DNA of 6,121 nt from an uncultured Collinsella sp. (GTDB taxonomy: Bacteria > Actinomycetota > Coriobacteriia > Coriobacteriales > Coriobacteriaceae). Below are positions 1-5,539 of this stretch, piece after piece (position 1 is the stretch's first letter; every line of letters begins with the position of its first letter). A program made the position numbers and the translations under genes. Location of the stretch: assembly GCA_959599615.1 (NCBI GenBank), contig CAUGKA010000125.1:1-6121 (forward strand), in the 5' to 3' direction. The notes under the pieces were generated by a model. That model searched no databases, was not told the DNA's origin, and worked only from the letters and a program-made list of their open reading frames with translations.

Positions 1-364
1 CCTGCCAATCGACCATGGGATAGTGGCTCAGCACGATTTTTTGACGGTCGATCTTGAGCACGCAAATGGGCGGCTCGACGATAAAAGCATCCGCCACCGC
101 AGGCTGCGTCCAGTCTTTGTCATGGTTGCCGGGCAGCAGATGGACGCGCTTGCATGCAATGCTTTTGCGCAGCTCGTAGGCATCTTGGACCGTCATCTTA
201 AAGCTGAAGTCACCCAAAATGTAAAGCTCGTCATCCGCAGCGACCTTGCTATTAATGCTAGCGACCATGGCGTCGTTCATCTGCCCAACAGTCGACCAAG
301 GCCTGTCGGCGAGCCGCAGCATGTTCTCGTGCCCAAAGTGGGTATCGCTGGTAAACCAGATCAT
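1..364 (-). CDS. Calcineurin-like metallophosphoesterase, C-terminus cut by window edge
   Basis: This is a predicted cytoplasmic metal-dependent phosphoesterase; its substrate is unknown. The first 121 residues are visible and the gene runs off the left edge. All the metal-binding blocks expected in this part of the fold are present: D7-x-H9 within SDTHFGH, GD at 51-52 (LGDFSF), GNHD at 79-82, and a later His in SHYP (H114). The opening IWFTSDTHFGHEN with RPW at 21-23 resembles the short single-domain branch grouped around COG4186, which is common in phages and bacterial genomes. The ATG is well supported. AGGAGG (370-375) lies 5 nt upstream and overlaps the TAG stop of the preceding gene, so the two are probably translationally coupled. 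The final GxH block and the true length lie outside the window. Family is confident; biological role is not. Confidence 0.9.
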   Translation of the reverse strand, partial: MIWFTSDTHFGHENMLRLADRPWSTVGQMNDAMVASINSKVAADDELYILGDFSFKMTVQDAYELRKSIACKRVHLLPGNHDKDWTQPAVADAFIVEPPICVLKIDRQKIVLSHYPMVDWQ

Positions 365-373
365 GGGGACCTC

Positions 374-1129
374 CTAACGCTCTTGCTCAAAATAGTCACT
401 CGCCGTCTCATCCTGCCCATCGGCACATCGCGCTTCGATCGGCACGATATCTTGGTAGATAAGACGATGCTTGTCATCGCGCCATTCATCGTCATGGTAA
501 TGGCCAAAGAACCAGGTGCGGTAGTCGAGCCGCCCGTCGAGCTCGCCCAAAAAGGCCTGCAGCGAATCGTCGTAGAACTCGCGATTGCACTCCATGCACA
601 GCTCGTCAGCCAAATCGACCGGCGCCTCGTGCGTCACAACATAGTCGACCTTCCAGCCCGCGCGATCGAGCGAGGCGCGACAGTGTTTGATCTCGCGCTC
701 ACTCGGCATCTCCTCGGGCCACCACGTCTTTCCCTCCTGACGCCACTGTTTGTCATGGCTCGCGGCGCCACCCATGGCGAGCACCGTGGTCCCCGTGATG
801 TCGAACACCTCGCCGCGCATCAGGTGCAGCACGTGCGGGCGAACCTCGTGAACGAGGCCCCCGTTCCACTCACGCATTGGCAGCCCCGCCAGCAGATGAT
901 GGTTCTCGTGATTGCCGTCGACAAAACACGTGGTCCAGGGCTTGGACTCAAACCAGTCGAGCCAGTATTTGTCGGTGTTCGAGCCGCTCCATATAAAGCC
1001 ACAGTCGCCGGCAACGATGACAACGTCATCGCGCGTCAGCGTTCGACCCAATGGCCAAACGCGCGACGAGAAGCGACTCGCCCCATACTCGGCAACACCG
1101 TGAACGTCTCCGGTAACGAAAATAGACAT
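374..1129 (-). CDS. Calcineurin-like metallophosphoesterase (251 aa)
   Basis: This is a second predicted metallophosphoesterase, soluble and with no signal peptide. The full set of blocks is visible: GDVHG (7-11, metal ligands D8 and H10), GDCGF (41-45), GNHEN (72-76), THEAP (H167) and GHYH (209-212). Further family features include KYWLDWFESKPW near 54-65, LMRGEVF near 103-109, GGAASHD at 120-126 and a WWPEEMPSE stretch at 136-144. These match a widespread bacterial and phage family annotated only as metallophosphoesterase, so the substrate is unknown. I chose the ATG at 1127-1129 because GGAGGT (1138-1143) is 8 nt away. The TTG one codon upstream would leave 5 nt and is less likely. The next gene starts 9 nt after the stop and belongs to a different subfamily of the same fold, so the pair forms an operon. 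I could not identify a promoter in the 128 nt upstream; read-through from the preceding small gene is possible. Confidence 0.92.
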   Translation of the reverse strand: MSIFVTGDVHGVAEYGASRFSSRVWPLGRTLTRDDVVIVAGDCGFIWSGSNTDKYWLDWFESKPWTTCFVDGNHENHHLLAGLPMREWNGGLVHEVRPHVLHLMRGEVFDITGTTVLAMGGAASHDKQWRQEGKTWWPEEMPSEREIKHCRASLDRAGWKVDYVVTHEAPVDLADELCMECNREFYDDSLQAFLGELDGRLDYRTWFFGHYHDDEWRDDKHRLIYQDIVPIEARCADGQDETASDYFEQER

Positions 1130-1257
1130 CAAACAACACCTCCGTGCTGTGCGACTCTGGACAAATCAATGGAAGAAATTGCAGGCCGGGCCGGCATCTG
1201 TATCCCTTAGGGCTTACCCTTCGTTCTTCCATCCAAACGGATCAAACACCCAAAAAA

Positions 1258-1623
1258 CTAGATCGAGCACACTGTTGGCGGGCAGCATGTTGGGCAGGGC
1301 GTCTTGCCTCGCTTGAGTGCAGCCGCTAATGGTACGCTTGTTTTAATGGCGTTTTGAGGAAGGCTTTTGCACCCCGTAGAACGGTGGTAAATCTTGCCGT
1401 TCTTAGTGACGATTACCTTGATTTTTGAGGTATCCACACTGCGGGGCTCGATGGGCGCAGCCACCTCTTGACGAGCCGGTGCCGTTTTCCAAGGCTTGCC
1501 TCTCGAAAAACCAAAATCGCAGAATCGATTGATATAGCTGTCGAAACATCCATCGAACAGCAACCCCGTTGCCAGACCCGCCATGAATCCGCAGGCGATC
1601 GCGGCCTCTCCTCTTATTTGCAT
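1258..1623 (-). CDS. Small membrane-anchored protein with Ada-like His/Cys metal-binding module (121 aa)
   Basis: This 121-residue protein is of unknown specific function. Residues about 7-24 are hydrophobic (AAIACGFMAGLATGLLF) and suit a single membrane anchor or uncleaved signal sequence. A Pro- and Ala-containing linker follows to about 65. The C-terminal half reads VIVTKNGKIYH, then RSTGC, then KRGKTPCPTCCP. This gives H80-x4-C85 and C110-x2-C113, the pattern of the small domain (YHxxxC...PCxxC) that resembles the Ada metal-binding domain. That domain is often appended to secreted nucleases or to short anchored proteins. Metal, probably zinc, and nucleic-acid binding are inferences. I chose the ATG at 1621-1623 because AAGGAGGG (1628-1635) lies 4 nt upstream. 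A longer TTG start at 1698 would read through the terminator hairpin and is rejected. Extra cysteines (C11, C26, C35, C114, C119) are unusual for such a small protein. Confidence 0.82.
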   Translation of the reverse strand: MQIRGEAAIACGFMAGLATGLLFDGCFDSYINRFCDFGFSRGKPWKTAPARQEVAAPIEPRSVDTSKIKVIVTKNGKIYHRSTGCKSLPQNAIKTSVPLAAALKRGKTPCPTCCPPTVCSI

Positions 1624-1645
1624 ATATCCCTCCTTAATCAATCTT

Positions 1646-1696
1646 GAAGAAAAAGGCGGCGCGCGTCGCAGAGCCCATGCCCCTGCGGTGCGCGCC
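1646..1696 (-). terminator. Rho-independent terminator after the CAP/coiled-coil gene
   Basis: On the minus strand a 7-bp GGCGCGC/GCGCGCC outer stem (1690-1696 with 1658-1664) encloses a symmetric 2-nt AC/AC bulge. An inner 5-bp CGCAG/CTGCG stem (1683-1687 with 1667-1671) follows. After the hairpin and 3 further nt comes TTTTTCTTC (1654-1646). The hairpin begins 23 nt beyond the stop codon of the large surface-protein gene. It also lies directly upstream of the next gene's ribosome binding site, so any transcript of that gene starting further upstream must read through it. A second GC-rich inverted segment (AGCGCGCT at 1703-1710, then GGCGCGC) could form a competing structure. Confidence 0.75.
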
Positions 1697-1719
1697 AAAA
1701 ACAGCGCGCTTCCCTGTCC

Positions 1720-4700
1720 CTAACGGATCAGCTGGCGGCGCTTATCGGACAGGAATACGCTGGCGGCCACCAGGACCGTGCCGCCGATCACGAAGGTCTC
1801 ACCCAGCAGCTCGGACGCATCGCCCGTGGCGGGCATCGCCGTCTGCCAAGTCGTGGCCTCGGTCTTTGCCTCCGCATGCTTGGCCTGGTACGTCACTTGC
1901 GTGACGGGCTGGGTCTGCTCGCCGTTTCCGCGGTCGGCGGCCTCTTGGCGAGCGATCTCGGCGTTAAGCTCGGCAATAGCCTGGTCGAGCTCGACCTTGG
2001 CGGCGGTGTAGTTGGCGAGCGCCTCCAAGTATGCCGGCGCCACGGCATCCGTCGCAGCCACGGCGTCATCGAGTTCGGCCTTGGCGGTCGCGGCACGCTC
2101 GGCGGCATCGTGGGCCGCAGCGATCTTGGCGTTAAGTACCTCGTCCGCATCGTCAGTGCTGCCGTTGACAATGGCTTCGGCAATATTGATTCTGCGCAGG
2201 CGGGCAACCGCGGCGGCAGAGGCGTCGCGCGCGACAGTCGCATCCACCACGGCATCGTCAGCCTCCACCACGTCATACTCGGCATCGCTCACGGCCATCG
2301 CCGCTGCATCGAGCGCGGCATCGGCAGTCGCTTTGTCCCCAGTGGCCTTGGCAAGTGCTGCGGCGGCATTCTTAAGCTGAGAGGCGCGGGCGGCAGCTGC
2401 ATCAGATTTTGCCTGAGCCGTTGCCACGACGGCGTCGGCATCGCTTGCAGTCCGCTGCGCCATATCGAGCTCCACTTGAGTGGCAGCAGCATCGATGCCT
2501 GCCTGATCGGCATCGCCTTGGGTGGCAAGAAGTTCGGCCTCCGCCTCGCGCTGATTGGCACGCGCGCTTTCGAGTGCAGACGACGCCGCATCAAACGCAC
2601 GCTGAGCAGCGGCGATATCGGCTGAGTACGCCGCTAGCTCATCCTGGGCCGCGGCAAGTGCATCCCGTTTGTCGCCAACACCGGCACGAGCGGCGTCCAG
2701 TGCGCGCTTGGCAGCAGCCACCTTGCCCTTGGCAATGTCGAGCTCGCCAGACTTGGCGGCCACGGCGTCCTGCGCTGCCGCAACAGCGGCGTTGGCAGCG
2801 CTCAAATCGGCGCGGGCATCGCTGACGGCACGCGCGGCGGCGTCAGCTGCAGCCTGCTTTTGCGCCACGGCAGCCTGGGCCTCCGAGGCCTTGGTTGCCG
2901 CGACATCAACGTTAGCGGCAGCGCGCTCAACCTGGGTTTGCTTTGCTGCAACGGCCTGCGATGCTGCACTCACCTTGCTGCCGGCATCGTCGGCAACGCC
3001 CTGCGCCACAGCAAGCTCCTTGCGTGCCGCATCCACGCCCTGCTCGGGATTTGCCAACGAGTCACACCACGCATTCAACGCAGCCTCATACTCTGCAACC
3101 GTCATCGGATTGAGGTTATACGGCTTATACCATTGACCAGAATATACAAATGTTTGCGCCTGTGTACTCCCGTACAGCGTCCCTCGCGTGCAAACGCCCA
3201 TGCCCGTCACGGTGTAATCGGGGTTGATCACGTTGATGTAATGTCCGACCGAAGGGTTTGGTCCACCGTGCAGTGCGGCGTAGTTATCAATCTGGGAGCT
3301 ATGCGCTGTATAGAAATCGTAAGCGGCCTTTCCCGTAAGGCCCGACGCGCCCAGCGAGGCGGCGGCAGCATCAAAGATGGCCTTCTCCTGATCGACCCAC
3401 TGCTTAAACGGATTGCTTCCGTAGTTCCACGCCACATTCTCGCCCACGTTAAACTGCTGAGCGTGCGCGACCTTCGTATCGGAGAAGTTCGCGTCGGCGA
3501 TGGCGGTCGCCATCATGGCATATGTCACCTTGAGCTCGCCTAGGCCAACGCTTGCGCGATACTCGTTGCACGCTTTGAGCCACACAACCGCCTGCTTCAT
3601 ATTGGTCAGGCTCGTCGCGTCGACTTCCTCGCCCACCTTGTTGTAGCCAGCGAGTTTGCAGTTGAGGATGATATCCGCCGCATCGTCGGCACCCACACTC
3701 TTAAAGAATGCGATGGCACCCTGGCGGTAGTTCTCCGCCGATGCATTCGCCGTTGCCTGCGCGGCATCGAGCTTGGCCTGGGCCTGAGCCACAGCTTGGT
3801 CGGCCTGCCGCTTTTGGGCCTTCGCTTGATCGAGCGCCTTATCGGCAGCGTCTTTCTCGTCCTTGGCTGCCGAGAGCTTGGCCTGGGCATCGGCCAACTC
3901 CGTAAGCGCGGAGGCATGATCGGCCTTAGCCTGGTCAAGGGCGGCATCGGCTGCCGTCTTGGCGGCAGCAGCGTCATCCAACTTGGCCTGGGTAGCGGCA
4001 GCAGCCTGTTGCTGAGCGGCGAGTGTCTGCTGAGCAGCCTGCACCTCGCCCTCGACGGCAGCCACCTCTTGCTCGACGGCAGCAAGCTCGCTCTCGCGCT
4101 GCGACTGCGTGGCCTTGGCGGCCGTTAGCGCCTCGGACGCAGCGGTCACCTTTGCCTTGGCGGCCTCGTACTCTGGGCCCGCAGCGCCCTGCTCGGCTCG
4201 GTCCAGATCGGCCTTGGCCGCGTCATAGCTCGCCTGCGCGGCATCCACATCCGCATCTGCCGCGGCCTTTGCCTGCTGAGCTGTCGAAAGCTTGCCCTGT
4301 GCGTCCTGCCGCTTGGCAGCGGCGTCAGCAGCAGCGACCTGAGCATCCGAGAGCTTAGCCTGCACATCAGCTGCCGACTGCTTTGCCTGCTCCAAATCAC
4401 TCGCGGCCTGCTCTGCGGCAGCCTGGGCGGCGGCTACGGCCTCGGGCGTGGCATCGGATGCAGCGGCCTGTGCGGCCTCAAACGCAGACTGGGCATCGGC
4501 AGCCGCCTTCTGGGCGACAGCCAGGGCTTCGTCCTTGTCCGTCAGGCTCCTCTTGGCGGCATCAAGCGCAGCCCGAGCGTCCTCAAGCGCCTTGACGTCA
4601 AGATCGGCCTTATCCTGCGCGGCACCCATCTGCTTTTCCAGCTCGGCCGAGGCAGCAGAAGCCGCGCTCTTGCTCGCATCGCAAGCCGCATCATAGACAC

Positions 4701-5070
4701 CCTGCGCCTGCTGCTGGTTGACGGCGGCAGCATCGTAGGGAGCAGCAGCCGCTTCCAGATCGGCCTTGGCGGTAGCAGCCTTGGCGCGCGCCGCATCAAC
4801 TGCAGCCTGCAGATCGGCGACCTTTTGCGCCGCAGACACGGCGCCCACGCCAGCACCGGCGGCCGCAGCGCTCGTCAGCGGCGACATCACCGCAGCCGTT
4901 GCGCCCGCGGCGCCAATGCCATCCGCACCCTGCGCCGCCGCGGTCAGAGGCGACAGCAGCGAGCCGCCCGTCATGGCAATCGTCGCCGCAGCAACCGTCG
5001 CCACGCGCCCAGCCGCCCTGGCCTTACCCAAGGCCTTGCCGTTCATGTCCTTGTTCATGTTCTTGCTCAT
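1720..5070 (-). CDS. Giant sortase-anchored surface protein: coiled-coil arm, CAP/SCP domain, coiled-coil arm
   Basis: This is a 1116-residue predicted cell-wall protein. Residues 1-46 form a signal peptide: Lys/Arg-rich to R22, hydrophobic 23-39, and likely cleavage after AAA at 44-46. Residues about 78-448 are an Ala-rich heptad-like arm (units such as QAKLDAAQ and ADKALDQAKA), broken by prolines at 111, 209 and 299. Residues about 450-650 are a CAP (cysteine-rich secretory/PR-1-like) domain. It has YRASVGLGEL, H536, GEN (E544), WVDQEK (E562) and GHYxN (H610), which together fit the usual His-Glu-Glu-His tetrad. Residues 676-1045 are a second arm. The C-terminus has MPATG at 1079-1083, a hydrophobic segment at 1092-1108 and the tail DKRRQLIR, which is a sortase sorting signal. 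The start at 5070 is preceded by a modest AAGGA 7 nt upstream. Adhesion, wall interaction or ligand binding are plausible roles, but the function is unproven. Similarity of the arms to SMC or M-type proteins would reflect composition only. Confidence 0.93.
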   Translation of the reverse strand: MSKNMNKDMNGKALGKARAAGRVATVAAATIAMTGGSLLSPLTAAAQGADGIGAAGATAAVMSPLTSAAAAGAGVGAVSAAQKVADLQAAVDAARAKAATAKADLEAAAAPYDAAAVNQQQAQGVYDAACDASKSAASAASAELEKQMGAAQDKADLDVKALEDARAALDAAKRSLTDKDEALAVAQKAAADAQSAFEAAQAAASDATPEAVAAAQAAAEQAASDLEQAKQSAADVQAKLSDAQVAAADAAAKRQDAQGKLSTAQQAKAAADADVDAAQASYDAAKADLDRAEQGAAGPEYEAAKAKVTAASEALTAAKATQSQRESELAAVEQEVAAVEGEVQAAQQTLAAQQQAAAATQAKLDDAAAAKTAADAALDQAKADHASALTELADAQAKLSAAKDEKDAADKALDQAKAQKRQADQAVAQAQAKLDAAQATANASAENYRQGAIAFFKSVGADDAADIILNCKLAGYNKVGEEVDATSLTNMKQAVVWLKACNEYRASVGLGELKVTYAMMATAIADANFSDTKVAHAQQFNVGENVAWNYGSNPFKQWVDQEKAIFDAAAASLGASGLTGKAAYDFYTAHSSQIDNYAALHGGPNPSVGHYINVINPDYTVTGMGVCTRGTLYGSTQAQTFVYSGQWYKPYNLNPMTVAEYEAALNAWCDSLANPEQGVDAARKELAVAQGVADDAGSKVSAASQAVAAKQTQVERAAANVDVAATKASEAQAAVAQKQAAADAAARAVSDARADLSAANAAVAAAQDAVAAKSGELDIAKGKVAAAKRALDAARAGVGDKRDALAAAQDELAAYSADIAAAQRAFDAASSALESARANQREAEAELLATQGDADQAGIDAAATQVELDMAQRTASDADAVVATAQAKSDAAAARASQLKNAAAALAKATGDKATADAALDAAAMAVSDAEYDVVEADDAVVDATVARDASAAAVARLRRINIAEAIVNGSTDDADEVLNAKIAAAHDAAERAATAKAELDDAVAATDAVAPAYLEALANYTAAKVELDQAIAELNAEIARQEAADRGNGEQTQPVTQVTYQAKHAEAKTEATTWQTAMPATGDASELLGETFVIGGTVLVAASVFLSDKRRQLIR
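2119..2196 (-). repeat. Divergent 26-residue motif, copy 2 (inside the second arm)
   Basis: Residues 959-984 include INIAEAIVNGSTDDADEVLN followed by AKIA. They interrupt the Ala-rich repeats of the second arm and match residues 449-474, as described for copy 1. The cysteine of copy 1 (C471) is replaced by Ala here. The region is not explained by heptad composition and may be a small non-coil insert or a hinge. Confidence 0.5.
3649..3726 (-). repeat. Divergent 26-residue motif, copy 1 (just before the CAP domain)
   Basis: Residues 449-474 of the surface protein include FFKSVGADDAADIILNCKLA. They align gaplessly with residues 959-984 (copy 2 at 2119-2196) at a constant offset of 510, with 11 of 26 identities: R, I, A, G, D, A, D, L, N, K and A. 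The segment is much less Ala-rich than the arm it ends and probably forms a small helical cap leading into the CAP domain. Confidence 0.5.
4834..4953 (-). repeat. Tandem near-duplication at the signal-peptide end of the surface protein
   Basis: Residues 40-56 (SPLTAAAQGADGIGAAG) and 63-79 (SPLTSAAAAGAGVGAVS) align without gaps with 9 of 17 identities, including the non-trivial SPLT. The DNA also aligns: TGTCGCCTCTGACCGCG against TGTCGCCGCTGACGAGC on the coding strand. The first copy holds the predicted signal-peptidase site and the second lies at the start of the mature protein. Alanine richness weakens the case outside SPLT. Confidence 0.45.
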
Positions 5071-5191
5071 TGCCGATTCCTTCCCACGGTGAGCCGTTGT
5101 TTGACACAGATAGTCGATCTAACTTGCCCCGCTAAAAAGAGGTGATAACGGGGTAATTAAATCGGAGGAGTTGGAGACAAGCCCACATCCA
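5071..5191 (-). other. Leader region between the small acidic gene and the surface-protein gene
   Basis: This 121-nt gap presumably carries the promoter of the surface-protein gene, but no pair of -35 and -10 boxes is convincing. A TTTAAT -10-like hexamer is present around 5156-5161 (minus strand) without a good -35. A CCCCG/CGGGG inverted repeat (5149-5153 with 5127-5131, 17-nt loop) lies in the would-be leader. No clear terminator follows the small gene, so co-transcription from its promoter at 5467-5495 is possible. Confidence 0.3.
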
Positions 5192-5386
5192 TCAGCGGAT
5201 GCCGAGCTCATACTCCCGCTCGCGCTCAATATCATTCATGTACTCATAATCTTCGGAGCTAAGCTCTGAATCATCTTGAGCAAACATGTAGTTCTCGGCC
5301 TTAGAACAAATACTGTAACCGCAGATGGTATTGAGATCGATATGGTCGGTATTGTCGTTGTAAAGGGGGAAAATTCTGCTGGTCAT
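5192..5386 (-). CDS. Small acidic protein of unknown function (64 aa)
   Basis: I do not recognise this 64-residue protein. It begins MTSRIFPLYNDNTDHIDLNT, contains two cysteines in ICGYSIC (C24, C29), and ends in a highly acidic, Glu/Asp/Tyr-rich half (DDSELSSEDYEYMND, then IEREREYELGIR). It has no signal peptide or membrane segment. The case that it is a real gene rests on three things: a promoter-like element upstream (5467-5495), AGAGGT (5395-5400) placed 8 nt before the ATG at 5384-5386, and an open frame in DNA of about 45% GC by hand count, clearly more AT-rich than its neighbours. The TTG two codons earlier would sit only 2 nt from the ribosome binding site and is rejected. Its AT richness could mean recent acquisition. 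The large surface-protein gene follows 121 nt downstream, but nothing shows a functional link. Confidence 0.62.
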   Translation of the reverse strand: MTSRIFPLYNDNTDHIDLNTICGYSICSKAENYMFAQDDSELSSEDYEYMNDIEREREYELGIR

Positions 5387-5427
5387 GCTCAAGTACCTCT
5401 TAACATAAACTGAAAACTCATTTGCTT

Positions 5428-5444
5428 GGTCTCTTTTTGAGACC
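5428..5444 (-). promoter_or_regulatory. Perfect hairpin in the leader of the small acidic gene
   Basis: GGTCTC (5439-5444) and GAGACC (5428-5433) form a perfect 6-bp inverted repeat around AAAAA on the minus strand. It lies roughly 16-32 nt downstream of the start point expected from the promoter at 5467-5495. No T tract follows, so it is not a normal terminator. It could be a leader stem-loop or an operator for a dimeric regulator. Confidence 0.4.
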
Positions 5445-5466
5445 CCATCTGATGTGCTATGGCTGC

Positions 5467-5495
5467 AGTATATGTTCTCCCCTTTTACAATGCAA
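5467..5495 (-). promoter_or_regulatory. Predicted housekeeping-sigma promoter for the small acidic gene
   Basis: On the minus strand TTGCAT (5490-5495) is separated by exactly 17 nt from TATACT (5467-5472), which matches TATAAT at 5 of 6 positions. The -35 is weak (3 of 6), but the element lies in an AT-rich stretch and points at the next gene, about 80 nt upstream of its start codon. Confidence 0.55.
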
Positions 5496-5539
5496 GCATA
5501 ATTTCAAAAAGTTCTAGGAGCGATAATTGCGCGACACCA

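Noticed and set aside
1185..1195. GCCGG-G-CCGGC inverted repeat as a terminator of the upstream gene
   Set aside because: The one-base centre cannot form a loop and no T tract follows on the minus strand.
23..1210. A 395-codon open frame on the plus strand
   Set aside because: It is exactly antisense to two metallophosphoesterases whose motifs are intact. GC-rich third positions keep the opposite strand open, and its translation shows no domain.
1252..1260. T run after the stop of the small metal-binding-module gene as an intrinsic terminator
   Set aside because: I found no GC-rich hairpin directly before the T run.
1630..1698. Longer N-terminus for the small metal-binding-module protein from a TTG at 1698
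   Set aside because: It would translate the terminator hairpin and T tract, while a strong AAGGAGGG precedes the internal ATG.
1876..3543. Long plus-strand open frames (1876-2625, 2669-3136, 2860-3543)
   Set aside because: They are mirror frames of the Ala-rich surface-protein gene. Their Arg-, Gly- and Leu-rich composition follows from the alanine codons opposite.
1720..5070. Reading the large protein as an SMC/RecN-type ATPase or a phage tape-measure protein
   Set aside because: There is no Walker A or B motif. A signal peptide, a CAP domain and a wall-sorting signal place it outside the cell.
1720..5070. Frequent similar DNA words in the coiled-coil gene as a CRISPR or satellite repeat
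   Set aside because: Spacing is irregular and copies are degenerate. They follow the heptad-like protein repeats (KLAQAQ/AKLDAA units), with no constant repeat and unique spacer pattern.
5101..5125. TTGACA on the plus strand as a promoter -35
   Set aside because: No -10 hexamer lies 16-18 nt downstream and there is no plus-strand gene to drive.
5127..5153. CCCCG/CGGGG inverted repeat as a terminator between the small gene and the surface-protein gene
   Set aside because: The 5-bp stem with a 17-nt loop is weak and lacks a following T tract; it is mentioned only as leader structure.
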